Shown: positions 35,901-48,263 of the stretch, piece by piece
Numbering within the stretch: the first letter of the stretch is position 1
Layout: each line of letters starts with the position of its first letter
Assembly (NCBI GenBank): GCA_900239685.1
Contig: OENT01000409.1
Coordinates: 57,352 to 121,351 of the forward strand
DNA from: Rotaria macrura
Lineage: Eukaryota; Rotifera; Eurotatoria; Philodinida; Philodinidae
DNA: 64,000 nucleotides
Reading direction: 5' to 3'
The notes under the pieces: generated by a model
Told to the model about the DNA's origin: nothing
Seen by the model: the letters and a program-made list of their open reading frames with translations, nothing else
Databases searched by the model: none
Position numbers and translations under genes: made by a program

Positions 35901-38900
35901 ATCCTTGAAAATTTCTGTTCAATGAAACCTGTCCACACTAGCTATCTGGATATGCTTCAGATATTTCAAGGGATATTGTCGAATGACATGCGTTCAGATA
36001 CGTAAGTGACCATGGAACTTCTATGAAATAGATGTAAAGCCCTTAAGAAAGATGGAAATAAATGCTTTATGAAATTTCTGCTCAGAAGACATGCGATCAG
36101 TGTGTAATACGAATAAAATTATCTTCAGAAGTTTGAAAAATAGATCACAGCAAACTAGTTGCTTATAAAAGAAAATCTTCTAACGATGAATTCATGTCAT
36201 TGATATTTGTTGTCTCTCAGTTCTTTTCTTTCATTTTTCATCATTCCAGTGGAGTGACACGAACATGACGATTGCGATCTGCTTTCGATGTCATTGCGTT
36301 GCATGATCAATAGATTACTTGAATATAGAAACTTATTTTACCACGAACTCCTCTCGAATCTCTGCAAATGAGTAAGGTGGAATGAGTTTGATTCAAAATA
36401 GAGTAAACTATTTCGGAAATACAGATTCTATCGATAAGATACCTCGTTTGAATTGTTCAAGAACATTTTGTAGATTTTGTGAACATTTCATTTGATATTG
36501 TAGTTGATTAAATAAATTATTGCTATATGCTTCTAATTTATTATATTCATGTTTCAATATTCCTAATTCAGTAGCCAATGCTTGTTTTGATTGTTCACCG
36601 CTTGTATTCAGTTGTTGTAGAAGTTCATTTTGTGCATGATTCGTATCTTCTAATTGTGCTATCTGATTTCTTAAAGATTTTTCTCGTTCTTCAGCAGCAA
36701 TCAGATCTGTTGTATAAGATTCTTCCATTTTTAATAAATGCGTCCGCAATCGTTCGATTTCATTGGTTAATTTTCGTTCGCGTTCTCCATGTTGTATAAA
36801 CTAAAACAGCGAGAAAATAGAAAGCCAACGAATGTTTCTGTGAAGAATAAAACAAAACTAATCGAACTTTTTGTTTCATTGAGTCGATTTCACTTTCGCT
36901 TTGTCTCATTTCACTGATAGCTGAATCCCGTTGATTCTTCATGTGTTGTAATTCTAATTGTATTTGTTCAACATTCATTTGTTGATATTGTTCTATGTAG
37001 GATTGTTCCGTTGATTTTAATTCAAAATTACTTTGCTCAAGTAATTTAATATCACGTTCTAATTCAGATTGTTTAACAAGAAGCGTTGTTTCACTATCAA
37101 TTAATTGCTGCAATTTCGTATCACGTTCAATTAATGTTGTTCGCAATAGATCGACTTCTTCGGACTTTTTCTTTTCATGATATAATAAATTTTGATAATT
37201 ATTCAATTCGTTTTGACATTGTAAATAGGCTTCATTCTTTTGTTGAACTAATGATTGCACAGATTCATAATCAATTTGTAATTGACTATATTTTCCATTA
37301 AGTTCATTGTGAAGTGAAAGAATTCGTGCATATTCATTATAATACGATAAAGATTCATCATGTTGACGGTTAGAAAATTCTTTCAATTGATCAAACTCAG
37401 CACGAAGTTTGTCGTACTGCTCTTGTGTATGAACTTCTTCCGTCTGAATGAAAGATAGATAAATATGCATAAACATTTGTATACAAATACATAGCAGTAT
37501 TTTAATTTCAAGTAGACAATTAGATCAAATGAAGCATGGATAAATATTCGAATTAGGAATTAGACTCGACAGGATTCAGTCTATGATTTTTATTGACGAC
37601 AACTAGTACTTGCTTTAAAATAGAAATAAATGTGAAAACTTCGGACTTATGTCCGAGAGTTATGTGTACTTCAAAAAGTGAATGAGAAAAATCAGTCATT
37701 CTAGAATGTGTGCACGGATGAAGTATCTTGGTNNNNNNNNNNNNNNNNNNNNNNNNNNNNNNNNNNNNNNNNNNNNNNNNNNNNNNNCATAAAATTTCAG
37801 CTCAATCAAATGTATTCATAAAGAGTTATCGTGTTAACGGCCGGACACACTAACCGATTTCAGAGTGTACTCACTTTTTGAGTACTCAAAAAAAATGTTC
37901 CGATGATGAATGTTGACATAGGGAGATTTCCTAAAGGCTTATGAAAGTAGTTTGCGATCAATATCGATAATTTCCTAATGGTCATGATTCTTTAGTTGAT
38001 AACTAGGAGTGCAACTCTGTTGATTATTTGCTAATCGAACTAAAGTAATTGCTGGTACGGCTACCGATCAAAAATCAATTCACACGAGGAGTAGGACAGA
38101 AATTAACCGTTACCAACCGAAATTAATGAAATTCGATCAAGGTCAGCATTTCTAAAACTAACTTTTAAGAAGTTTTGAAGTTGGATTACTCCAAAAATCT
38201 TTTGTTTTCTGTGAAAAACTGCTTTCAGATTCGTAGTGCTAGCCTGCATACAAAATCACAGCTTTAAAATAAAAAACCTTGCATCTCGTGAAAATCGACT
38301 TCGGGTTGGATACTGAATTGCTCGTTCATCTGTTTCGTATACCGTAATGTTAACAAACTTGAATGAGCACCCATGTCTACGCAGCTTGTTGTCCTACTGA
38401 GTTATAGAGAGTAATGTAGTTTCATCGACTTCCCTCCCGAAATAGTATCAGTTGTAGAAATTTGTGTGCACTCGTGAATGCCAAGCTAAGAAAACCCTAA
38501 TCTATATTTGTGAATGTTGAGTTATTCTCTTCCAAATAAAGCTAATACGAAAGTAAAGTTAATATGTACATGCAAACGGAAAGTATCGAATATTAAACGA
38601 AAAAGTAGTCGTGGATGGAGAACTGAATCTAGAGAATTGTGGACTTCTAACGTGTGTACAAAGAATACTTCAAATATTAAAATTAATGAAGAACTTCTTT
38701 ATCAATTGAAAATCTCTATTCATCAACCATTCAATAAGATTGTTTTTCGTGAAACGATTGACTACTAATTGTTTTGATTGTTAGAGTAAATAGCAAAATC
38801 GACTTACATTTGTTTGATCTTTTTCATTTTGTACCATTGTTGTAGGTGATTTTTCTTCTTCTTGTGATGCTTGCCGATGTGTTATCTGAATCATCGACTG

Positions 38901-41900
38901 TTGCTCTTGTCTTTCACGTTCGAGTTCCGAAAGTTTTTCAATAAAATTCATTTTTTCTTTTTTTAACGAAGAATTTTCTCTTAGTTTTTCATCGAGGACA
39001 TTTCTAATATCATTCAATTCGACTTGTTTTACTTCTTTGTCAAGTTCCATTTGCTGTAAATTAGTTCTTAATGTATCTAAATTTTTAATTAAATCCTCGC
39101 GTGTCTTTTCTGCTTGTTGTAACGATATTAGTTCTCGATCTTTCTCGGCCAATAATGATGAGAGAAGTTCATTTTGTGCAATTAATTGTTGCTTTTCACC
39201 AGGTGTACTCGATACGATCGATTGTCTTGATGGCGCACGTTGAGGAAACGGATGAAGTTCAAGAATATTTTCAAGTTCTTCTTCATTTTCATCATGGAAC
39301 GATCTTTTCTCATGCAACCCGGACGTCGATTGTGTTTGCTGTTCTTGTAGTTCAATTAGTTTAGTAGTCGTTAGATCTAAATCAAATTGAAGTTTTTCAA
39401 GATCTTCTTGTTTTTCTATGAGCAGTTGTTTGATTGATTCGAGTTCTTGTTGTGTTATTGAAAGTGTATCAACGTATGTTGACCACTGTTCAAATAATTG
39501 TAGAAATTTATCCGATAATAATAGTTGACTATTTTCCGATGACGATACTTCGATCGGTAATAACGTTACAAAACGATCGTAGATTGAGTTAAGGTCACGA
39601 AATTGTTGTTCATTTCGAAGTATTTGTGCTTCTAGTTCAAGTAAATGTTCAAATGTTTGAGGAGATGGTGAACGATTTCGAAGATCAGGAGATGTCGACA
39701 GAAGAGATGGCGAGCCAGGTGTTGCTGTCAGATTCTGAAAGAAGAAAAAAAGAAATTGTTTTTAATTGTTGTCAACAACTACATTGTGTCATACAAGTAA
39801 GTCGGCTACTCGACTCAAAGTTGACAGGTAATCAGATATCGAAGTCTCAAAATATTATTTACATAAAATCGTAAGATTGAAAATTGATTTGATCATGATC
39901 GATCAATGACACTTCATAAGATGGCAGAGAAATGAAAATCAATGTTGCTCTACTCAGTGGGAAAATAGAACGTTAAGCAAATTTTATCTTCAGATTACGT
40001 GAAACCATATGACCCCGACGTTGAACAGGGAGAGAAGGAAGTGAACTATCACAAAATAGACCACTTATTTATCTATTATAGTAAAATATTCAACTACGTA
40101 TCAATAACAACGGCAACTAACATTAATATAACCTATCATTTCAACTTTCTCAGTTGTAGGAAGCAAAATCTTAGCAGAATCGATCGATTGTAAGAAGTAG
40201 ACAGAATAATCAGTTGAATCATTTGTCATCTAACAGTATCGAAAGTGAATTCTCTTATGTTACCGCCATATATGAACAAAACCAAAAAAGTATGAAACTT
40301 GTGCAATTACTGTGAAAGTATCTGAAGAATGATGATTAACTCCAAGGAGAAAAAAAGCTCTTCCGTATAGGACACTAGCTTTTCACTGAAACAAATGTTA
40401 GTCATATTAGAACCATCAGAAGTTGACCGCAATTTTAGTACTACAGAACCATTTCTAACGGAGATAAAAACAAGTATGAGTAGCAAGCCTTAATTTTAGA
40501 CGACCGATTGTGGCTGTGTACTAAGCTCTATCATAGAAACCAGAAGATCTTTGTAAAGTGAACATAAGTAAGACCGATGAGTGCATTAACGTTGTATTTT
40601 GAGCATCATTTTTCGTTGCATAAAACAACTGTACCATAGCGAAAGCTTTTGCCTTAGCAACAAGCATAATATGAATGTGCTCTATTCAGATCAAAAGACA
40701 AACTCTCTATGAACGTAGCTCTGTTAACTGTAGTGTAAGCGTCAGCTAGTTGTCAGGATAAGTTAATACGTTATGACGATTCAAGAATGGACTATTATCG
40801 TACCAGTGAACAAGCTGTAGTGCAACTGACAGCTCTACTACGAATGCAAATTAATGTAAGTCAACATATTGAACATAGATTATTCTATGAAAAAGAAATT
40901 TATTCGTCTAAAAGATAATGACATATAAGATGTATGGTTAGATCAGTCGATTATTTTTTTAGAAGTAACTATCGCACGTAGTGGAACGATAGTTAACGAG
41001 AATAGGTAAACATCAGGAATTCGATGGCAAGCATTATTGTCCGATGTTGACATTTGACTTTGCAATAGTTCATTATCATCATACTTATATTGATATTTAC
41101 TCATTTGAATTAAGGAATTGATATTTGGAACATGGATTATGAATAGGTTGAAACTAGAGTCAGTTGTGTCGATTAATCATACAGCTAGACCTCGAATAGT
41201 AAACATATGGGTACTTATGATTATAACCTGGTATTATTCTCAACAAGTATGGTGCTTCTTGTAAAATACATTATTCACGTTCTATGCGGAGAACGGCCAA
41301 ATTTCATCCAAGGCCGTACTATTCACGTTTGAGCGCATTGCATACACCTTTCCTCTATATTCGTGTCACTTTATGTATTGTCCTTACTTTCTGTGTTTAT
41401 CTTATTATTCTTACTTCGCTTGACTTCGTATTTTCATCTTTCCATGCTCTACTCTTCTTTGCACTGATTACGTACAAAAACATATTTGTTTTCACGCAAA
41501 CGATATGATTGTATAACATGACAAAATAGAATAAACTGTCATTCCATCAGTATACGAACATGCCTTCTATCAGTAATCGTCACAGTTTTACAGATGGATA
41601 TAAGCGAGTTGGTGAAAATTTCGAAAGAACATTTCTTTGCATTTTATTGATAATTACGAAGAGGAACATCATGTGTATAAGGCATGTGCGAACCATGGTT
41701 TAGATTCGAAAATAGATTTTTCATGGTAATATTTCTAACATATTGAAAAAGATAGTAGTTGTGTACTACAGTATATAGTTATCATTTGGAATGTAACCTA
41801 ATTAGAGAACTGCACCAGAAATAATTCCATAAGATTGATTTTTACATTATTACACAGATATCATCGTTACATGATCTGTTTAGTATTCAGTGACATGTCA

Positions 41901-44900
41901 ATTTTCTCGAAGATTTTCACTCTATTTTTCATTGTTAACGAGTGAAATGAGAACTCAAATTGCAACGAGATATGCCTTGAGAATATTCTGAATTGTACAA
42001 CCTGTGCGGGCGTCACAATAGATCTACACTCTCTTCGTCAGAGAAATGTTTCCAAGGTTCGTTTTTCTTTATCTGCGTGACGTTTTCGTCTGGTTTTTTT
42101 CTGCGGATTTAATACGAATGGATAGAAAAGAAATAAGCAGTAGAATTCACACCTATGCCAATAATGATACGCCCTCCTCCCTTTCTCTAAATAGACAACT
42201 AGCCCCTCTATAAGGCCATGTTCGGACAAACGTTCTATTAGAAAGCCATGCCTTTGTAATATGTCTAGAATTCGTGAGATTCGAACACAGCGCTCGTATA
42301 TCACATTAAAAATGAAAACGAAATGAATGTAGATTATCTTCTCGATGTTTGAGTATGTCGAAGAATAGATCGAGAAAAACGATGTTCTATCGAAAATCAA
42401 ATGAAATGCGACACAATTACAAGTATTGTGTACGTCAGTCGTACTATAAAGTGGGTCTCGCATGCTGAACAATATTTATTCAATGGTATCGTTTGTTGAA
42501 CTGGGATACTTATGACATGATAATATGAGTGAAGTACGACCTCCTAGGCTTGCCAAGCTATTTTTTTTGATCCGACCAATGTTGATTGTTCACTCAAGAA
42601 AGATCCGAACGTATTCGCTGATCAATGTATTGAAGAAACTCATAAAACCACAGAAGTGCGTAATCGAAATCTTGACAAGTGCATGCAAGGCTACCCTAAT
42701 AAGAAGGCCATGGAAAATCGAACGATGTACCAAAACACTGTATAAGAATGCATGACCTTTTATTCTGTGAAAGGAGATTAAACCAATGAGAAATGTATTG
42801 AAACTCGATTTACGCTTATAGCAGTTTCGATAAAAATTCGCAATTAGGCTTGTGACATATTTACCCCCGTCATACAATCATTACTGTAACTGGTCACTCT
42901 CATTATCATTATTCTCTTTATCTCTCTTTTGTACGCACAAATAAATATCGTTGTTCAATAGTCATTCTTGGCTCATACTCTTCCTCTCCGTTCATCTTTA
43001 TCTTATTGCTCTTCATGAATATATGAAAGAATAAACAACAACCAAACGAAAACCATTACAGATATATCATGTTTTCTTTATCGTAGCATTCTTCTATGGT
43101 TCAGGGGAGAAAATGTTAATCTGAAAAAAGATTTTATTCGGTCTATAAACATACTCAACGACATTTCAGATCGGATAGCACCTCGTAAAAATATTGTTTC
43201 CGGTGGCTAGTAAAATGAAATTATACATCTTTCTTTTTTTGTAACGTCTATAATCTAATATGTTGATATTAGATTATTTTTCAAAAGTATTCAATTATAT
43301 AAGAACCATGGAAAAGTAATACGTTCGATTCAGTTATTTATCAATAAAATTTCTAGGGAAAGTTCCATTTCGGGAAAAAAAAACAAATCGAAATGGTAGA
43401 ATTACTCTGAATCAAAGATACGCATGTGTTAATTGCTTTACTAACTTCGAATGTTTGAATTTGTTTTTCTCTTGTTTGTAATTGTTCTCGAAGTTCATTC
43501 TTCTCGTTTTCCAACGCTTGTAAATCTTCACTAAGTTCAATTATTTGCCTTTCAAGCATTTCTCGTACACGAAATTCTTTAAAATGATTTTCTTCCTCCT
43601 ATTTTAAAACAATAACAATCAAACGTCGTTTGCTTCATTATTGTTTTCTAACCTCAGCTTGTTTTTCTAATTGTTCATCTTTAAATTTTTGAAGATTATT
43701 CAATTGTGACATCAAATGGGCTTTGTCTTCGTTGAGTTGGCTGATTTGTTTTTCATGTTCATTTTTCTACAGAGTAAATGAAAACGAAAACATTGAATTC
43801 AAATAAACGGTTTCACACATTGATCTCTAACCTCGGTGTGAATTTCTTCTTGAAGATCATTCATTTGTTTCTCTAGCATTTCGTGTTCTGATTTCTGAAC
43901 ATAAAAGTAAAAAAAAAAGAAACAATAAATTTCAACCATCGATTATCATAAAGTCATACTTGATGTCTAAGTAACTGTTGATATTCATCTTCTCGAGAGT
44001 TCATTTGCGAAATGACTTGTTCGATTTCTTTATCTCTATGTTGAATATCTTCTTTTAACTTCGTTTCCGTTTGTAAGGATTGTGACCGAGTTTCTTCTAT
44101 CAGACGAAACATCGAATCATTATCAGCAGCAAGAGCATCACAACGTTGTCGTTCTTCAATCAGAAGACGATTTAATTCTTCATCAACGTTATCAGCTAAG
44201 ATATCGGATGAATAAGTCGAAATGTAATCATATCAAACAAACGAACACAACATGTTTACTTTGTTGTTCTTGCTCTTGATGATTTCTACGTGCTTGTAAT
44301 TGAACAATATCTTGTTCTAATTGATGAATACGTTGCAGATGTAATTTCGTATTTTGCCGTTCGAGTTCTAAATCATGTTCTAATTGTTTATTATCCGATA
44401 TTAATGAATCTAGATTTGTTTGTAAACTCGAGTGTTCTTTTAGTTTTTCAGAATACCAATTTAACTTCGTATTTGCTTCTTCGAGTTCTTGTGAAAGAAG
44501 ATCTTTATCAACTTCGTCCTGTTTCAAAAACAAACAAACAAACAACAACGAAAATAAAATAGTTTCAAGTTAACAAACAGATTAAAACATACAACTTCTT
44601 TTTGTACTTCCATTGATTTTCTTAACTCATCTTCTATTTTGCAATAATAAAGTAGAAAAAAAAAAAATTTTTCATACGAAAAAAGAAAAAACGAATAATA
44701 ACCTTGATAATTTTGATTCGATTCTTCTAGTTCTTTGATGCGTAATTTTAATTTATGAATATGTTCATCATATTCTTGACGACATTTGGATAATTGTGTA
44801 GAATACATTTGTTCTATTTGAATTATATCGTCTTCTCGTCGATACTAAATATCGACAACAACAAAAAGAAAATATCTATGTCATTTTACTGAGTCTAAAA

Positions 44901-47885
44901 TGAGAAATAATTCATTGATTAATATACCAGATGTTTTTCAGATGATGATGATTTCAATGATTTCCGTAAATTTGCCATTTCCTCTCTTAAATGACTATTT
45001 TCATCTTTTAGTTCACGTATCACACGTTGATATTTAAGATATTCGTTCAGATCTGGTTGATCATCTAAATGAATATAGGTGAACAATTAAGATAAAACCA
45101 TATTCTTAAATGTTTATATTTAACCTTCGAGAATATCGGTCCACGTATTACTTAAATCGTTCGCATTGTTCCACGTAACAGCGTTTGCACTTTCGCGAAG
45201 ACGTTTCAATTCATTCTAAATATGAAAGTAAGAAAAGAATTAAAGAGAGTTTGAATGTACCTCAGGCATGAGTTTAAGATTCTCATAAGTTATTATTCGA
45301 TGAGACACGAATATGTAACGATTGAAATCAGTAACCACATTACTATTTCAAGTCTTATTCATTTCTATGAAGGAAACTATTTTAGATTGTTTAATAGAAC
45401 TAAATTTCTATGTGCTGCACATGAGTATCACGATAGAATTGTATAAAGAAACGTTTCAAGTACATTGTATATAGCGGCTTGTTCAAGCGTAACGCAGTGG
45501 CATTTTGGCAATCTGTTTTTGAAATATCTCGAGAACAGTGATAGTTAGAAAGTTAATTCAAACGCCACTCGACAAGTTCAATCTAGACTTTAAATTTGAC
45601 GTTTTGTTTTTGTTGAATCTTATAGTTTACAGTAATGGTTTATAGTCACGTGATACTGACATAAAATGACCCTGATTTTGCAACGCTTTGACTCATCTTT
45701 CGAATTCCCTGAGAACGAATGTCTCTAATTAAAGCAGGCCTTGAACCAACTTTTTGGAGCACGAAACGAGCTTTCCAATGGAGTAAAACGTTTCCCCTAG
45801 CTCTCGTTGTTCATATAAAAAATGAAAACGTAACTCTTTTTCCTCGATCAATTTTGGGTCACTTAAGGTTCTCAGATCTATTTAATTTTTACAGCGATTG
45901 GTTTTGTTCTCTACTTATAACCTCTGTTCAAGAAATCAAGTAGCTACGACGAAGTGGAAGTTCGTTAATAGTATGGGAATGTTGGAAACTCTACAATCAT
46001 GCAAAATTCGTCTTCTTCAGAAGTGAAAGTTTAAAAAAACAATACGCTATTTATTAGAGAATTGAATTCTATATCGAATGGTATGATAATCAGATGTTTT
46101 GGAAAGAAATTCTCTCACAGAAATTAAAAATGAGATTTTTCAAAAGTTGTTTAAAACATCGTTATGGACGCCGAAATGCGATGTTTTGCTCAAGAAAGAA
46201 TATTAAATTCTTAATGAGAGCAAAAAACTACATCTGATGATGTGTCGACATTGGTTCATCTAGAGAAAAACATTTTTCAAAAACTTCACCACAGAAATAG
46301 CGCGTTATGTGAACAAACCGATAAATGAATCTTATTTGTTCGATTTATTCTAACATGTCAAACTTAAATCAATAAGAATTCAACTGAGTGTGTCTCAAGT
46401 TGAATGTATCTCAACGTAAATACATTCAACTTTACTTAAATTCTTTCTCGTCAATGTATCACAGAAGTTCGGTTTCAATGAATATACAATGATGTTTCAA
46501 GTGAAAAGAATTCTTATCTACATATGAATGTAATAGAAAATGAACTGAATAAAATTCTCCTTTTGGTTTACGTCATCCATAGACATGTTAAATGATTCAG
46601 TTTTCGACAGACAATCATGCAACTGTTTTCTTTGTTACATACTTTTGTTTTCAGTATGTCAATATTCTCTATGACATTTTGTTGTTTATACTAAATATGC
46701 GTAGTATTAGCGAATTTCGTCTTATGTCTGCTTTGTTTTTCTTAGTATACATATCAAACAAATTGTCATTAACATCGATAAAATCTTTGAAAGCAAAGAA
46801 ACAAATTATCGAGCATTGTCATTGTGCTAAAGTGTTATCACTTTTATTATATATTATTAAATTTTTTAAACGATTATATTATGATCATGAAATGAACAGA
46901 ACAATTATATCGGTCGAAAGTATCATACAAATTGGAGATGACTAAATAATAATATTGTCAACCTTGTGCGATGATTCATGACATTGATTAAGCTATCATC
47001 GGATATGATTTTTAGCGATGTTTAACTACCTTATTACTCTATTGAATTTTAAAAGCGAATACAAAACCGGATTGTTGCATATGATGAATGTTGCCTTTAA
47101 TCAATTCACATGAAGACATTCCAGAAGAATTTTCTTAGGTATAATTCCTTGATTTATTTTTTAGTGCTTGTTAGCATTTGAAAATGTCAAAAGCAGTTCA
47201 AAATGTAGAATTTTCTAATGTCAAATTCAACGGACAACATTCTTCAATCGGTATGTATGAATATGATCAAAAGACATGAAATTCGGTATTCAATAAGTGA
47301 ATGCAGGCTTCAGGTTCGACACATATGATTCTATGTAGCATTAACAAGGAAAGAATCAAAGGTTTTCTTTTTGATTGACGGAAAGTTTTTTTCAATAGAA
47401 GATCGTTGAGATCAATCGAATTACTTCGCAATCATAGAAACGTTCAATGACATGTATTCTATTGTCGTCGATAACAAATATTATAAACTTACGTCTTTCT
47501 CATCGATAATTCGACGACTCTCAGCGAGTAACATATCAGACTTTATTTCTGCGGCTTGTTTTTGCATTGTAAGTTCATCACATTGTTTTTTCAAGGATGA
47601 ACACTAAATCAAAAGAAAGAATGATATTCATGTTAGATGGTCATGAAATATTCGAATTTCTATTTTTTTTTCTTCATTCATTCCTACTTCTTCCATGAAT
47701 GCTTGCTTTCGTAATTCAAGATCTTCAATATGTTGTCGCGCTCGATTTAATTCAGCTGTTGGATCAAAAGTTTCTTCACTTGCTTCGGTTAATATATCTT
47801 TTAAGTTACTTGATAATTGTCCTGTTATTGATGTTAAACCACGTGTAATATTGCTGGCACCTGTTGCATTCCACCAACTAGACAT
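32968..47885 (-). CDS. TRIP11: golgin GMAP-210 (TRIP11) homologue
   Basis: Sixteen exons (47885-47688, 47603-47493, 45215-45125, 45064-44928, 44844-44703, 44633-44596, 44518-44260, 44195-43960, 43894-43832, 43766-43653, 43598-43446, 39734-38808, 37443-36868, 36800-36443, 33932-33379, 33327-32968) join in frame to 1438 residues. The N-terminus (MSSWWNATGASNITRGLTSITGQL) is a Ser/Thr/Gly-rich amphipathic helix like the ALPS motif of GMAP-210, which senses curved membranes. A long Gln/Glu/Leu-rich coiled coil follows. At about 1228-1275 lies the GRAB domain (VEKQLVKNILLSYFHTPVNKR), which binds ARF1-GTP, then a GWLPGWL motif, a Pro/Ser-rich tail and the terminal LKDLLKA, matching the vertebrate C-terminus. 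The protein tethers vesicles at the cis-Golgi and supports ciliary IFT20 traffic. It is shorter than human (about 1980 residues). The intron 37444-38807 contains a 55-N gap, so an extra in-frame exon cannot be excluded. Confidence 0.93.
33933..36442 (-). other. 2.5-kb TRIP11 intron without a recognised gene
   Basis: Joins the coiled-coil exon ending QFKR to the exon starting with the split codon of EREQHMNEH. Scattered frames of 60-70 codons show no domain. I saw no transposon ends or RNA gene. Confidence 0.5.
37733..37787. other. assembly gap (55 N)
   Basis: A run of 55 n bases lies inside a 1364-nt TRIP11 intron. The true gap length and content are unknown. The flanking exons join in the correct phase, so the reading frame is not visibly damaged. 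Confidence 0.99.
39735..43445 (-). other. 3.7-kb TRIP11 intron
   Basis: This is the largest intron in the window. It carries open frames of 60-144 codons (41284-41508 plus, 42038-42472 minus) without recognisable domains. Around 42265-42290 the minus strand contains GTTCGAATCTC, close to a pol III B box, followed by GC-richer sequence unlike its surroundings. This could be a tRNA-derived SINE copy, but no A box was found. Confidence 0.4.
45216..47492 (-). other. 2.3-kb TRIP11 intron
   Basis: Lies between the second and third coding exons. A 117-codon plus-strand frame (46592-46945) is Leu/Ile/Phe-rich but has no motif I can name and no splice partners. No repeat ends seen. Confidence 0.45.
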
Positions 47886-48263
47886 TCTTGGAACGGTTTT
47901 TCGTTTTCTAATAAATAATACAGGTATTAAAGTTACAATGGAAAATTACGTATTGACGATACAAATTGTATGTCCATCTGAGTCATATGTCAATCGACGA
48001 TGGCAAAATCATTCTCCAATCGCTCTCATGTCATTTAGATGTCGCTAATTTCTCCCAATTTTAATGAAATACAATTAGTTTTCATTTCAAAGATTTATCT
48101 CGATCTAAAAAGATTCATCTGAATTGTTGTCGGCATGAAATTGTCCATTCTAGTGTTGCTGCGAGACCTCTTCGAATAAAATGACTTCAATGGCATGTAT
48201 GTCGATCAAGATCGAATGAATGACATTCTATTTTTCATCATTTTGCAAAAGAAATAGACAATC
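47886..48263. promoter_or_regulatory. shared divergent promoter region, TRIP11 / CLHC1
   Basis: Only 378 bp separate the two start codons, so both genes probably share a bidirectional promoter. Both products have links to vesicle coats or cilia in other animals, which makes co-regulation possible but unproven. No specific binding site could be named. Confidence 0.45.

Noticed and set aside
39626-39874. 82-codon plus-strand frame over TRIP11 exon 12
   Set aside because: Antisense of a coiled-coil exon; composition explained by the minus-strand gene.
42038-42472. 144-codon minus-strand frame, and a tRNA reading of its GTTCGAATC loop
   Set aside because: No known domain, and the flanking stems do not pair as a T-arm and acceptor stem, so no cloverleaf can be drawn.
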